Below, piece after piece: positions 12,337 to 24,800 of a stretch of DNA of 64,000 nucleotides. The notes below the pieces were generated by a model. That model saw only the letters and a list, made by a program, of their open reading frames with translations, did no database searches and was not told the origin of the DNA. This stretch comes from Alisma plantago-aquatica (Eukaryota > Streptophyta > Magnoliopsida > Alismatales > Alismataceae): contig OY856410.1 in the NCBI GenBank assembly GCA_963693085.1, positions 559,663,906 through 559,727,905 on the forward strand, read 5' to 3'. The position numbers and the translations under genes were made by a program. How positions within the stretch are numbered: position 1 is the first letter of the stretch; each line of letters starts with the position of its first letter.

Positions 12337-12720
12337 GATACACCCTCAACTAGGGTTTCACAAGGATACACCCTCAACCAGGGTTCACAATGATACACCC
12401 TCCACTAGGGTTTCACAAGGATACACCCTCAACCAGGGTTCATAAGGATACACCCTCAACTAGGGTTTCACAAGGATACACCCTCAACCAGGGTTCATAA
12501 GGATACACCCTCAACTAGGGTTTCACAAGGGTACACCCTCAACCAGGGTTCATAAGGATACACCCTCAACTAAGGTTTATAAGGATACACCCTCAACTAG
12601 GGTTTCACAAGGATACACCCTCAACCAGGGTTCATAAGGATACACCCTCAACTAGGGTTTCACAAGGATACACCCTCAACCAGGGTTCATAAGGATACAC
12701 CCTCAACTAGGGTTTCACAA
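12337..12720. repeat. 27/28-bp dimeric tandem array in LTR A1
   Basis: Alternating 28-bp and 27-bp units, each starting GATACACCCTCAAC followed by TAGGGTTTCACAAG or CAGGGTTCATAAG, make a 55-bp dimer repeated about seven times. The same array in copy A3 is the insertion site of element B (21821/34513). Confidence 0.95.
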
Positions 12721-13109
12721 TGATATATTGGATCCATGCATTTGTTATGAATTATTGATTAGTACCATTAAGGGTATCTCTCACCTAATTACATTAGGTT
12801 TCCAAAAAGGTTTAATCAATTGGACCTTCAATGACATGAGGTATCCAATTGAATTGGGGTTTTCAATGTTGATTCCTTCAATCATTGAATTCATGGAACC
12901 AATCATCAATTGGACCTATACTTATACTTCAATTGAGTTTAATAGGTCAACCTTAAACTGATTTGACCCTCAATTGACCCTCAATTGATCATCAATTAGG
13001 GTTTGATTCAATTGAATTAGGGTTTGGAATCGAAGATCCAACAACACTCATCAATGCAAGATTGGTTACTTTGAAACTATTGAACCATTATCCAAATTGG
13101 GTATGACCT

Positions 13110-14260
13110 GACCCCAAACGGTCTTGAGGTCGTTTGGATGACCTCCAAACGGTCTTGAGACCGTTTTCCCATCATATCACTCAAATCCAAGCCATCCAAT
13201 TAAGGTTTGGATCATTGGATTGATCACCAAATCAGCATTGCATTGTATAACAGCTTGGTACCTTTAGACCTTCAAACACCTAACCATACTCAACCCTAGA
13301 CCTCCAAACGGTATTGGGTGACCACCAAACGGTCTTGAGACCGTTTGGATGAGCTCCAAACGGTCTTGAGACCGTTTGGCCCATCCAACCTTTGGATTCT
13401 AGTGAAAAATCATCATGGATTGGTCTATCGAGTTGATCAACAAATCAGCACTACATTGCAATATGATTAGTACCTTTGGACCTTCAATTGGTCAACTATA
13501 CTTGACCCCAGACCTCCAAACGGTCTTGGGGTGATCCCCAAACGGTCTTGAGACCGTTTGGGTGATCCCCAAACGGTCTTGAAACCGTTTGGGCTAATCA
13601 ACCCAAAATCTCAACTTAACTCATTGGAATTTCAGCACTGTTTTCAATTAGGGTTTGCCTAATTGAATAGCCTTCAACTCATGATTCCTTGGGAGTTAAT
13701 CCCTCAAATTCGGTGAGTCATTAGAACACATCATTAGGAACAGTAATCCCAAACGGTCAACGCTTGGTCAACGCACTCAAATGGTCTTGAGAACGTTTTC
13801 CCAAAAAGTTCAATTAAATCAGATTGAAAATCAGCACTTAATCCAATTAGGTTTCCCTAATTGATTAGGCTTCAACTCACGATTCCTTTGGAGTTAATCC
13901 CGAAATTTGGAGGGTTATTAATAAACATAATTATGAACAGGAATCCCAAACGGTCAATGCTTGGTCAACCATCTCAAACGGTCTTGAAACCATTTTCTCA
14001 ACCAGGTCAAGTTAATCAGGTTGAAAATCAGCACATAATTCAATTCGATTGCCTAATTGATTGGCCTTCAACTCTCGATTCCTTTGGAGTTAATCCCTAA
14101 ACTTTGGAGGGTTATCATCCTACATAATTAGGAACAAAATTCCCGAATGGTCAACGCTTGGTCAACCATCTCAAATGGTCTTGAAACCGTTTGCTCCCAA
14201 ACGGTTTCAAACCGTTTTCCCTTAAACGGTTTACTGAAACCGCATAGCCAATCAAATTAA
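13110..14260. repeat. Cluster of AAACGGT palindromes in LTR A1
   Basis: Many copies of an inverted repeat with 9-bp arms AAACGGTCT / AGACCGTTT around TG. Exact copies lie at 13147-13166, 13327-13346, 13358-13377 and 13540-13559, with several variants with one or two mismatches down to 14230. They are embedded in otherwise non-repetitive AT-rich LTR sequence. The right part of A3 (about 35150-36330) has the same cluster. Confidence 0.9.
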
Positions 14261-14881
14261 AATGATTTGGAGTAGCTATCAAAACGGTTTTGCTTGGTAA
14301 TTTTCTTTGGATAAGCATCTAGGATGATGTAATCATCCCCTTCCTTCTAACAACCAAGAACAGCAACCGTTCTTGATGGAAATTGCAGCAAAGAAACAAG
14401 AGTGTATCAAATTGAAGAAATCAATCAACAAAGCATAGAGAATTGATGCAATAGCAATGTTTAAGGGTTTGAGTTATAAAACCCGCCTCCAATTGAGCTC
14501 CAAAGCTCCAAGATCACGCCATCAATGGTGTATGAAGCTCTATAAACTCCCCCTAGGCTCGTCCTCAAGCTTTTGATTGCAAAAGTTGGCTAGGGTTGAA
14601 GAGGAGATCGAAATAAGAAGGAATCCATAATTTATTTTCGATTTCCTCCATGAAATCAAGGATAACGAAGGTCAAGAGCTTACCAACAGGTAGGGAGTCG
14701 TCCTCCTGCTCCTCTCTAGCTCCTTGGTCGGTTTTGCAAGTAAAGGAAAGAAGAAAATCCGAAATAGCCTTTCATTTGGCTTGAAAAAGGCACTTTTATA
14801 AGGAAATTGATGAGAGAGAAAATGCATTATTAAAATGCATTAAATTCCAAAAATAACTTGGCCGCCTGTTCCCCCTCAACT

Positions 14882-14892
14882 CCATATATACG
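14882..14892 (-). promoter_or_regulatory. Candidate TATA box of LTR A
   Basis: The minus strand reads CGTATATATGG, about 800 bp inside the LTR start at 15690. If this is the promoter, most of the LTR (arrays and palindromes included) would lie in the transcribed R/U5 part. It is a sequence match only. The same site is in copy A3 at about 36924. Confidence 0.35.
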
Positions 14893-16045
14893 AGGCACCT
14901 TCCTTTGCCTTTAATTCCCCTCCATTATCCTTAATTTAAATAAAAGCAAATTAAGCACCGTAATGCTTATTATATTAATATCCCATATGTGAGTGGAATT
15001 ACTTTTCTTTATAATAAGGTGAGTGGAATTTCACCTACTTAGGATATTTTCGTTCCTTATCTTGTAAAAGGAACGTCCATCCTTATTCAAAATCAACCCA
15101 AAACATTTTGGTTGAAAGCCCTTCAATTATTTTTATTCATTTTTTTGCCCTAAATCGAATTAGGGTTTCAATTAGGCATTATTCTTGATTATTTTAATGT
15201 CAAGATTCTTTCTCCTCCAACTTAGTTCAAATGAGGAGTACCTCTCATTTTCTTTGCTATACATGATGCCAAGAAATATTAAGGACCTTATTGAAGTGGT
15301 AATTTGCATATTGAACCCTAGATTTTGGGTAAATTGCACTTTACTCCAAAACTAGGTTTTAATGCACAACATTGTCCAACAAGCTCTATCTTGGTGTCCA
15401 GACTTGTAGAAACCATACTACTACATCATATTCATCCTTATGATGTCTCAACATCAGAGGAACATCTTATCATGTGCAATTTGCAAGTTAACCCCTCAAC
15501 TTGGGTAATTTGCACTTTAGTCCAAAATAAACAAAACATTGATTTCAACAATGCTAAAAAAGGACTAGAATTGCAACATAGGTTCCTCTTGAGGCCTAAT
15601 TACTTTTCACAAGATGATATTAAACATTTAATCACCTTTCTTAATCAAAACACCTAGGGTTAGAGTATAACCCAGGTCAGGGATGTTACAAATTATAAAC
15701 CCCTAACAAGGATTTCGTCCCTGAAATCCCAGAAAAAGGAGGGACAGATTTATTCAGTTATCATTCCCTCAAGTCTCCACATAATATCTTAGTATCATGG
15801 AGATATCATGGATCTTGTAATCCACGCAAAGTTCCTTTCATTAATTCAACTTTAGCAATGTTTATGTTTATGCAAAACATAAACCCCTAACATATGATGT
15901 CCATATTGTTGGAAGGAATAAACATAAAAGAACATACTTCAATCATTACTCAAGAATATATACCAAAAGAGAAACATATATATCTAACAGAGATAATTTA
16001 CTCAACAATCCTTTATTTATAAAGTTCACTTAGCAAACTCTATGT

Positions 16046-16773
16046 AATTGGGAATGTTCACTTAGCTTTTCCTTTTTAGTTGGGAATGTTCACATAGCTC
16101 TTCCCTTTTGATTAGGAATGTTCACATAGCTCTTCCTATTAGTTGGGAATGTTCACATAGCTCTTACCTATTGATTAGGAATGTTCACATAGCTCTTCCC
16201 TTTTGATTAGGAATGTTCACATAGCTCTTCCTATTAGTTGGGAATGTTCACATAGCTCTTCCCTATTGATTAGGAATGTTCACATAGCTCTTCCCTTTTG
16301 ATTAGGAATGTTCACATAGCTCTTCCTATTAGTTGGGAATGTTCACATAGCTCTTCCCTTTTGATTAGGAATGTTCACATAGCTCTTCCTATTAGTTGGG
16401 AATGTTCACATAGCTCTTCCCTTTTGATTAGGAATGTTCACATAGCTCTTCCTATTAGTTGGGAATGTTCACATAGCTCTTCCCTTTTGATTAGGAATGT
16501 TCACATAGCTCTTCCCTTTTGATTAGGAATGTTCATATAGCTCTTCCTATTAGTTGGGAATGTTCACATAGCTCTTTCCTTTTGATTAGGAATGTTCACA
16601 TAGCTCTTCCTATTAGTTGGGAATGTTCACATAGCTCTCCCCTTTTGATTAGGAATGTTCACATAGCTCTTCCTATTAGTTGGGAATGTTCACATAGCTC
16701 TTCCCTTTTGATTAGGAATGTTCACATAGCTCTTCCTATTAGTTGGGAATGTTCACATAGCTCTTCCCTTTTG
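16046..16773. repeat. 31/32-bp dimeric array in core of element A
   Basis: Alternating units built on GGAATGTTCACATAGCTCTTCC, one following GATTA and the other following GTTGG, form a 63-bp dimer repeated about 11 times. The 63-bp period keeps short frames open. At the equivalent place element B has a different array (27040-27901). Confidence 0.93.
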
Positions 16774-16879
16774 TTTTCATTATACTCTCTAGATTGTTTC
16801 AGAATGATTGCTTGATCAGGGCAATCAAAAAGATACCAATCTAAGAGTTTCCATACTCACTTTATCATCAATAGTTGTG

Positions 16880-16892
16880 TACCTGGCCAGGG
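16880..16892. promoter_or_regulatory. Conserved CTGGCCAG motif (element A)
   Basis: TACCTGGCCAGGG, centred on the 8-bp palindrome CTGGCCAG, is found in the cores of elements A (here), B (28024-28036) and C (53916-53928), each followed on the plus strand by an alignable AGAT/AGAC..AGTAG segment. Conservation across elements that otherwise differ suggests a cis-acting role. The function is unknown. Confidence 0.5.
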
Positions 16893-17337
16893 TTTACAAA
16901 TACTGAGATCAAGTAGTATGCACTTACATGCTATCATATTCCTTGCTTTTCATATCATTATACACACATGATTTTCCCTTGTTCCAACATGACTAAGTCA
17001 TTTAGGAACTCTCTTAAAGCTCAAACTTTCTATATTAAGGACTGATAACCTAGATTGTAAAGCTAGTATCGAGTCCCCTATATGCATTACTGTTGCCCTA
17101 ATCTGCCCAACAAGAGCATGATCATAGGATTCTCTATCTTGATCAGGTCTTAATGGGGATTCTCAGGCACTCATACTATTCTCGTCTGATCCCTTGCACC
17201 TCTTCTTGGTGCAGCAAAATTGCCCTCAGCAATGTGTTTCTTGTGTTCTCCAGTCATTTTAAACTTTACCCTTTTTCTACACAAGTAGAAATCATTATAG
17301 GGTATACTGGAGGACACTAACACAGACTCAACAACTT

Positions 17338-17389
17338 AGTCCTATGTCTCTGTAGACTCAGCGAACCTAGAGCTCTGATACCACTAAAT
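17338..17389 (-). promoter_or_regulatory. Primer-binding site and leader start of element A
   Basis: On the minus strand TGGTATCAGAGC (17372-17383) is complementary to the 3' end of initiator tRNA-Met, the commonest primer of plant LTR retrotransposons. It fixes the minus-strand orientation. The 50 bases 17338-17387 are identical to 29571-29620 in element B. Confidence 0.85.
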
Positions 17390-19333
17390 TGTGATGATCG
17401 TCTCGTGTAAACAAGATTAACTAATGCGTAAGCGTTCATTAAGCAGCGGATTACCAAAAATCACTAAAAATTAAAACCTTTTTATCAAAAGATACATCAA
17501 GTAAAAACTTTCTCACATAGAACAAAAGTAACACAATTACATTCTTGTTCACATGTACATATTTTGTATCATCTCCTTTAGAGAATTACAAGCATTAACT
17601 GTCCTGTCAAGCTAAACACAGACAGTTCAAAATCTCGAGGAAATGAGCCAAAATCTCGAAATCATTAATTACTACTCCGAGGACCTGAGAGTATAGAGAC
17701 GACACATACGACTACTATCTATATGACTTGACAGACAATATCTCCACCTGAGATCTCACTGCTGTCTCTACTGTTGTTGTTGCTATCCTTCACCTACTGA
17801 AGGTTTTCTGTCTTCTCGTCCGCATCCACCTAAAAATGTGGTTCCCACGGGGGTGAGACAATTATAAAAATTGCCCCAGCAAGAGATATTACTCTCCGCC
17901 AGAAACATTATTATAGCAGATTATGAAATTAAACTGAGCAGGGGTTACTTTTACATTATTAGGCATAATTATTCTTCATAGACAGAATAAGAAATTCTCT
18001 ATTTCCAATAAGAGCATTGCATCTACCCATGGTAGAATCATAGTTCATCCATCTACTTGTAATGAATACAACAGATATGAATAATCATCAATGAACTATA
18101 GATATATAACAGGAATGTAACATCAGCCAAGTTCTCTAGCATAACTTACTAACACAAATGTTACAAATAAACATGATACTTGTTACCCAAGCATCACATA
18201 TGGCTCACAAGGCCATTCATATCTTGTCACCTCTCACTAGGCAACAACTTATTCACATGGCTCACAAGGCCATTCACATCTTGTCACCTCTCACTAGGCA
18301 ACAACTTATTCACATGGCTCACAAGGCCATTCACATCTTGTCACCTCTCACTAGGCAACAACTTATTCACATAGCTCACAAGGCCCTTCACATCTTGTCA
18401 CCTCTCACTAGGCAACAATTATTCACATGGCTCACAAGGCCATTCACATCTTGTCACCTCTCACTAGGCAACAACTTATTCACATGGCTTACAAGGCCAT
18501 TCACATCTTGTCACCTCTCACTAGGCAACAACTTATTCACATGGCTCACAAGTCCATTCACATCTTGTAACCTCTCACTAGGCAACAACTTATTCACATG
18601 GCTCACAAGGCCATTCACATCTTGTCACCTCTCACTAGGCATCAACTTATTCACATTGCTCACAAGGCCATTCACATCTTGTCACCTCTCACTAGGCAAC
18701 AACTTATTCACATGGCTCACAAGGCCATTCACATCTTGTCACCTCTCACTAGGCAACAACTTATTCACATGGCTCACAAGGCCATTCACATCTTGTCACC
18801 TCTCACTAGGCAACAACTTATTCACATGGCTCACAAGGCCATTCACATCTTGTCACCTCTCTCTAGGCAACAACTTATTCACATGGCTCACAAGGCCATT
18901 CACATCTTGTCACCTCTCTCTAGGCAACAACTTATTCACATGGCTCACAAGGCCATTCACATCTTGTCACCTCTCACTAGGCAACAACTTATTCACATGG
19001 CTCACAAGGCCATTCACATCTTGTCACCTCTCACTAGGCAACAACTTATTCACATGGCTCACAAGGCCATTCACATCTTGTCACCTCTCACTAGGCAACA
19101 ACTTATTCACATGGCTCACAAGGCCATTCACATCTTGTCACATCTCACTAGGCAACAACTTATTCACATGGCTCACAAGGCCATTCACATCTTGTCACCT
19201 CTCACTAGGCAAAAAACTTATTCACATGGCTCACAAGATCTGTACACATTGTTACTTTTAGAAAGCAACAACAACATCAACGCACAAAAAGCCAATCAAC
19301 ATTTATTATATAAATGTCACAGCCCAAACTTGG
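17390..19333 (-). mobile_element. LTR of element A, copy A2 (truncated)
   Basis: Starts TGTGATGATCG right after the primer-site region and follows copy A1 closely, including the same order of variant units in the 57-bp array (18200-19237). It stops at CCCAAACTTGG (19333), equivalent to about 11950 in A1, where it joins a second copy of the Tat-leader flank. The remaining 3.7 kb of the LTR is missing. Confidence 0.8.
18200..19237. repeat. 57-bp tandem array in LTR A2
   Basis: About 18 units of the 57-bp repeat, with the single-base deletion and marker variants of copy A1 in the same order. Open frames across it are by-products of the 19-codon period. Confidence 0.95.
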
Positions 19334-19433
19334 AAGTCTTATCGTAGTACAGTTAAGGGTCGAATCCACGAGACAATGGTCTTGTTAAGACTAACAAGAT
19401 GGAAAATGTAATAATTCTACTTATCTACTTAAG
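19331..19433. repeat. Second copy of Tat-leader flank
   Basis: About 100 bp equal to 9911-10007 apart from one visible A/G difference, followed by the same TTAAG and then an A-type LTR. Its left junction with LTR A2 shares TGG (19331-19333). It marks a tandem duplication or an exchange between two copies of this locus. Confidence 0.8.
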
Positions 19434-20242
19434 TGTGATGATCGTCTCGCGTAAACAAGATTAACTAATGCGGAAGCGTTCATTAAGCAGCGGATTACCA
19501 AAAATCACTAAAAATTAAAACCTTTTTATCAAAAGATACATCAAGTAAAACTTTCTCACATAGAACAAAAGTAACACAATTACATTCTTGTTCACATGTA
19601 CATATTTTGTATCATCTCCTTTAGAGAATTACAAGCATTAACTGTCCTGTCAAGCTAAACACAGACAGTTCAAAATCTCGAGGCATTGAGCCAAAATCTC
19701 GAAATCATTAATTACTACTCCGAGGACCTGAGAGTACAGAGATGACACATAGGACTACTATCTATATGACTTGACAGACAATATCTCCACCTGAGATCTC
19801 ACTGTTGTCTCTGCTGCTGTTGTTGCTATCCTTCACCTACTGAAGGTTTTCTGTCTTCTCGTCCGCATCCACCTAAAAATGTGGTTCCCACGGGGGTGAG
19901 ACAATTATAAAAATTGCCCCAGCGAGAGATATAACTCTCCGCCAGAAACATTATTATAGCAGATTATGAAATTAAATTGAGCAAGGGTTACTTTTACATT
20001 GTTATGCAGAATTATTCTTCATAGACATAATAAGAAATTCTCCATTTCCAATAAGAGCATTGCATCTACCCATGGTAGAATCATAGTTCATCCATCTACT
20101 TGTAATGAATACAACAGATATGAATAATCATCAATGAACTATAGATATATAACAAGAATGTAACATCAGCCAAGTTCTCTAGCATAACTTACTAACACAA
20201 ATGTTACAAATAAACATGATACTTGTTACCCAAGCATCACAT

Positions 20243-21223
20243 ATGGCTCACAAGGCCATTCATATCTTGTCACCTCTCACTAGGCAACAACTTATTCACA
20301 TGGCTCACAAGGCCATTCACATCTTGTCACCTCTCACTAGGCAACAACTTATTCACATGGCTCACAAAGCCATTCACATCTTGTCACCTCTCACTAGGCA
20401 ACAACTTATTCACATAGCTCACAAGGCCCTTCACATCTTGTCACCTCTCACTAGGCAACAACTTATTCACATGGCTCACAAGGCCATTCACATCTTGTCA
20501 CCTCTCACTAGGCAACAACTTATTCACATGGCTCACAAGGCCATTCACATCTTGTCACCTCTCACTAGGCAACAACTTATTCACATGGCTCACAAGGCCA
20601 TTCACATCTTGTCACCTCTCACTAGGCAACAACTTATTCACATGGCTCACAAGGCCATTCACATCTTGTCACCTCTCACTAGGCAACAACTTATTCACAT
20701 GGCTCACAAGGCCATTCACATCTTGTCACCTCTCACTAGGCAACAACTTATTCACATGGCTCACAAGGCCATTCACATCTTGTCACCTCTCACTAGGCAA
20801 CAACTTATTCACATGGTTCACAAGGCCATTCACATCTTGTCACCTCTCTCTAGGCAACAACTTATTCACATGGCTCACAAGGCCATTCACATCTTGTCAC
20901 CTCTCACTAGGCAACAACTTATTCACATGGCTCACAAGGCCATTCACATCTTGTCACCTCTCACTAGGCAACAACTTATTCACATTGCTCACAAGGCCAT
21001 TCACATCTTGTCACCTCTCACTAGGCAACAACTTATTCACATGGCTCACAAGGCCATTCACATCTTGTCACCTCTCACTAGGCAACAACTTATTCACATG
21101 GCTCACAAGGCCATTCACATCTTGTCACCTCTCTCTAGGCAACAACTTATTCACATGGCTCACAAGGCCATTCACATCTTGTCACCTCTCACTAGGAAAC
21201 AACTTATTCACATGGCTCACAAG
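20243..21223. repeat. 57-bp tandem array in LTR A3
   Basis: About 17 units of the 57-bp repeat. It lacks the one-base deletion and several marker variants shared by A1 and A2 and has its own (AAAGCC in unit 3, GGTTCAC in unit 11, CATTGCTC at unit 14). One frame is open through 348 codons, which is expected from the 19-codon period. Confidence 0.95.
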
Positions 21224-21816
21224 ATCTGTACACATTGTTACTTTTAGAAAGCAACAACAACATCAACGCACAAAAAGCCAATCAACATTTATTATATAAA
21301 TGTCACAGCCCAAACTTGGCTATATTCATCATCTCATCATACCTGCATGGTTATTAGGCATGATAACAGTCATACAAGATATTCCTCACATCATGTGATA
21401 CAATAGTAACACCATCATTCCTTAACCAGGAATTAGGGTTCACTATCAAACATGGCTTATCATTCCCTTTTCCCCAAATTAGGGTTAGGGTTCCCCATTT
21501 CTCATTAATTCAGACCCTCTTGAGTTAACCAACTTTATCTTGTATTAAGGTATTTGCCCTCTTAATACATTCCATCACAGAATACTCACCCTTATCATAT
21601 AATGCATAGGCCACACATTAGAATTGTCCAACTATCTCACATGATATGGACTTATCTTAGTTTAAGGCTTAACTTTATTATAAAGTTGCCTATAAACAAT
21701 CGCAATGATACACCCTCAACTAGGGTTTCACAAGGATACACCCTCAACCAGGGTTCACAATGATACACCCTCCACTAGGGTTTCATAAGGATACACCCTC
21801 AACCAGGGTTCATAAG

Positions 21817-21821
21817 GATAC
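21817..21821. repeat. Target-site duplication of element B, left
   Basis: GATAC here and at 34513-34517 directly flank the ends of element B. Both belong to the interrupted 27/28-bp array, so the insertion can be read through. Confidence 0.88.
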
Positions 21822-24800
21822 CGTGGGCTCTGATCTCCAAAGTCCGAGATAAACACATAAACTTTGAAGTAAACATAGCGGAAGCGATTCGTTTAGCAGC
21901 GGAATACCAAAAATCAGCGGAAATTAATACTTTTTGAGATAAGACAGTGAAACCATAAAATTCCTTTCATAGATTCAAGATAAACTGTTTACATCTCTGT
22001 TAATTACTTCTTGAGTAATTAGACACATCATGCTACAAAATCTCAAGAGACGAAACAAAACTCAGACCATGACTCCAAGGACCTGAGAGTACAGAGGACG
22101 CATAGGACTGACTATCTATCTATATAACTCAGCAGTCTGAATCTCCACCTGGGATTTACTGCTGCTCCGGGTACTACTGCTGCTGATACTGGTCACCTGG
22201 AGATTGGTCCCTTCATCCTTGACGACCACCTAAAAACAATTGAAATCTACGGGGTGAAACAATTTTAAAAATTGTCCCAGCGGGAGTTATAACTGTTCGC
22301 TAGAAACATGATTATTACAGAAAAAGAGAATAACAGTACACAAAGAAGTCATATATATTTTAAGAGTAGTTAGAACAATGTTTCACACATTGTAATCTAT
22401 TCCTCCTACTAGAAGCAAAGCATCTCTAAATCAACCCACATATCTCTTTTCTTTTAGAAATAAAAGGACATGTATAACATTTATTTATTATAAATCCATC
22501 ATCACCACACTGGCTCTCTTCAGGCTTAGATCATATATCCATCACCTGGCATTATAATAAGGGATATCATAGCCTGTAGCCATACCCTTTTCTACAAGGT
22601 GCTAGGATTCCAAAACCACAACATAACTGTATGATTAGTACAAATGAAATCATACTTAACCAAACTCAAGTGACACAAGGGTTATTTACATTCATCACCC
22701 CTAAGTCTGCAGTTAAGCCTTTCATAGGATTATCTTGTAATAGAATTTTACATAGTGACACCCTATATTAGGATCACATTTCATAATTTAACATAGGGAT
22801 ATCATTCCCTAAACATCTTATCACTAAGAATCCGAAAAGTGAGAGTCCAAACCCCTGGACTAATTATAACATTTATTACCAAGAACATCTTATTTTATCT
22901 AGTCATCTAAATAATATGACCTTTGATAATCATCAGAACATATTACTCATGACTCATTCAACCTATCAAACTCATAAGTTATCACTTATCAGATAACATA
23001 CATGTTCTTGAACATTTAAACATTAGCATATCAGCTAAGAAGGAAGGATACTAAATGTAACAAGTCTAACTTACATCAATTACCATTTCTCAATTCTGTC
23101 ATCACAAGTCATCTGTTAAGCATGACCTTGATGATATTCATGGCTCTCACAGCCCATCAATCTCATAAGATGCCACTATCAAGGCACCAGGTTATATCAC
23201 TATTCATAAAGCGGACAATACGCTTTCAATGAATATAGCATCATCATCCATACCTGGATATGATCATCCTCATATAGGAACCTGCATGGTCAATTCAACT
23301 GATAACAGTAAATAACTCATTTTAAGAAGTTGTATCTCCCTACTCTTATAAGAGCTAGGTTTCCCTGAATCTCATCAATTAGGGTTTACTATTCACAAAA
23401 CATGTCATCATCCTAGAATTAGGGTTTACTATTCACCTATTGGTGAATTGATCTCATAACATCATCATGTATGAGATACATCATCATTAAAGCTCCTAGA
23501 TAAGATTAAGATTCACTTAAACATCATAATTAGGGTTTCCATGATCTCACATAGGTGGATCATACCCTAATCATGCACATTCATATGTATTGAAGGTACT
23601 TTACTTAAGTTTCCACTAAAAAAGGGTACTTTCTCTCTCTTATGATACTTTCTCTCTCCTCTTACTAGTAGATGGTGATAACACCACTCTAGATCAGGTT
23701 GGGTTAAGTCCTCATTGACTAGCATAAGCCAAAACATCATTATCATGTGATTAGGGTTTTATTAGAAAAAAGGTATTACTCAATTAAACCCCTCAAGGGT
23801 ATTTTGGTAATTTACCTCATGATCACCATCATGGGTCAATTCATTAATCACTTAGTCCCTTAATGTTCTAAGTTACCATTAGGGTTTAGATTACATCACC
23901 ATTGAACCAATTACAACTTCAAATGATTATGTATAAATAACCTTGAAAACCTTCAAACGGTTTCAACCTTCAACCACCAAACGGTTTGAAACCGTTTGGG
24001 TGCGTTGCTAGGTTTGACTCCAAGACCGTATGACCTCAAGGTCGTTTGCCCAAACCGTTTGGGTGCGTTGACCATATGCTAGGTTTGACTTTCCAAACCG
24101 TTTGAGCTTATACGGTTTGAAACCGTTTGATCAACTTATCTTGAGATCGATTGGTCCAAACGACCTTGAGATCATTTGAGCCCAAACAGTCTTGAGAATG
24201 TTTGGACCCAAACGGTTTTGAGACCGTTTGGTCCAAATGGGCTCAAACCGTTTGGACCTCCAACATTGTTCAAAAGTTACAATTGTTTATGATTAAGTAT
24301 GTTGAAGCCCTCAATTGGCCAAAGCCATGTTAACCACTTATACATTTAAATCAATTAGGATGAGCCTCAATCAATTGGACACCAAATGAACCCTCAATTG
24401 AAAGCCAATTAGGGTTAAGTCCATCTCAATTAGAGTTTCAAATCAGATGGTCATCAATATTCAACAATGTGAATCAATACAAGGTTGAACCTATCAATTT
24501 ACCTCCAATTGGGCCCAAACTTGGCCCAAACGGTCTTGGGATCGTTTGGATAACCTCCAAACGGTCTTGAGACCGTTTGCCCATGAATTCATCAAAATCT
24601 AAGTTGATTTGATAGGGGTTGAACCTTCATTAAGTCATAAATCAGCAATTAATTATTTCAATAACCCACTATAATTGGTCCCTCAATTGATCAAATTACC
24701 TTAACCCTAGACCTCCAAACGGTCTTGGGTTGACACCAAACGGTCTTGAGACCGTTTGGATGAGTTCTAAGCGGTCTTGAGACCGTTTTCCCATCCATCC

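Larger units (their letters stand above)
10008..15690 (-). mobile_element. Giant LTR of element A, copy A1 (5.68 kb)
   Basis: The LTR starts TGTGATGACTG at 10008 after flank TTAAG and ends GGGATGTTACA at 15690, giving TG...CA ends. On the minus strand it starts TGTAACATCCC, like other plant chromovirus-type LTRs. Outside the right end is a GACGAAAT-type box (about 15710-15730, minus strand), the usual 3' end of a Ty3/gypsy internal region. Inside are a 57-bp array, a 27/28-bp array, a palindrome cluster and a minus-strand TATA candidate at about 14882-14892. The long open frames inside are caused by repeat periods divisible by three and are not genes. Confidence 0.8.
15691..17389 (-). mobile_element. 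Internal region of element A, non-coding (LARD-like)
   Basis: A 1.7-kb core between LTRs A1 and A2. It has the GACGAAAT-type box near 15715 and the primer site at 17372-17383, but no open frame resembling gag or pol. A tandem array fills 16046-16773. The part from 16774 to 17389 aligns with the core of element B on either side of B's gag, so A looks like a relative that lost gag. This fits large retrotransposon derivatives, which depend on proteins from other elements. Confidence 0.75.
19434..21821 (-). mobile_element. LTR of element A, copy A3, first part
   Basis: Starts TGTGATGATCG after flank TTAAG and follows the A LTR to the middle of the 27/28-bp array, where element B is inserted after GATAC (21817-21821). 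It differs from A1 and A2 at positions where those two agree, for example GAGGCATTGAGCC instead of GAGGAAATGAGCC. It continues at 34513. Confidence 0.85.

Noticed and set aside
15325..15657. 110-codon plus-strand frame in LTR A, with a related 81-codon frame in LTR B (26265-26510, 34087-34332)
   Set aside because: Antisense to the element and explained by nucleotide conservation of the LTR start; the frames differ in length and lack a domain.
16298..16815. Repetitive open frames with VHIALPISWECSHSS-type repeats
   Set aside because: By-product of the 63-bp array in the core of element A; no unique sequence.
10817..21223. Possible CRISPR-like arrays
   Set aside because: Units are contiguous with no unique spacers, and the DNA is a plant nuclear sequence.
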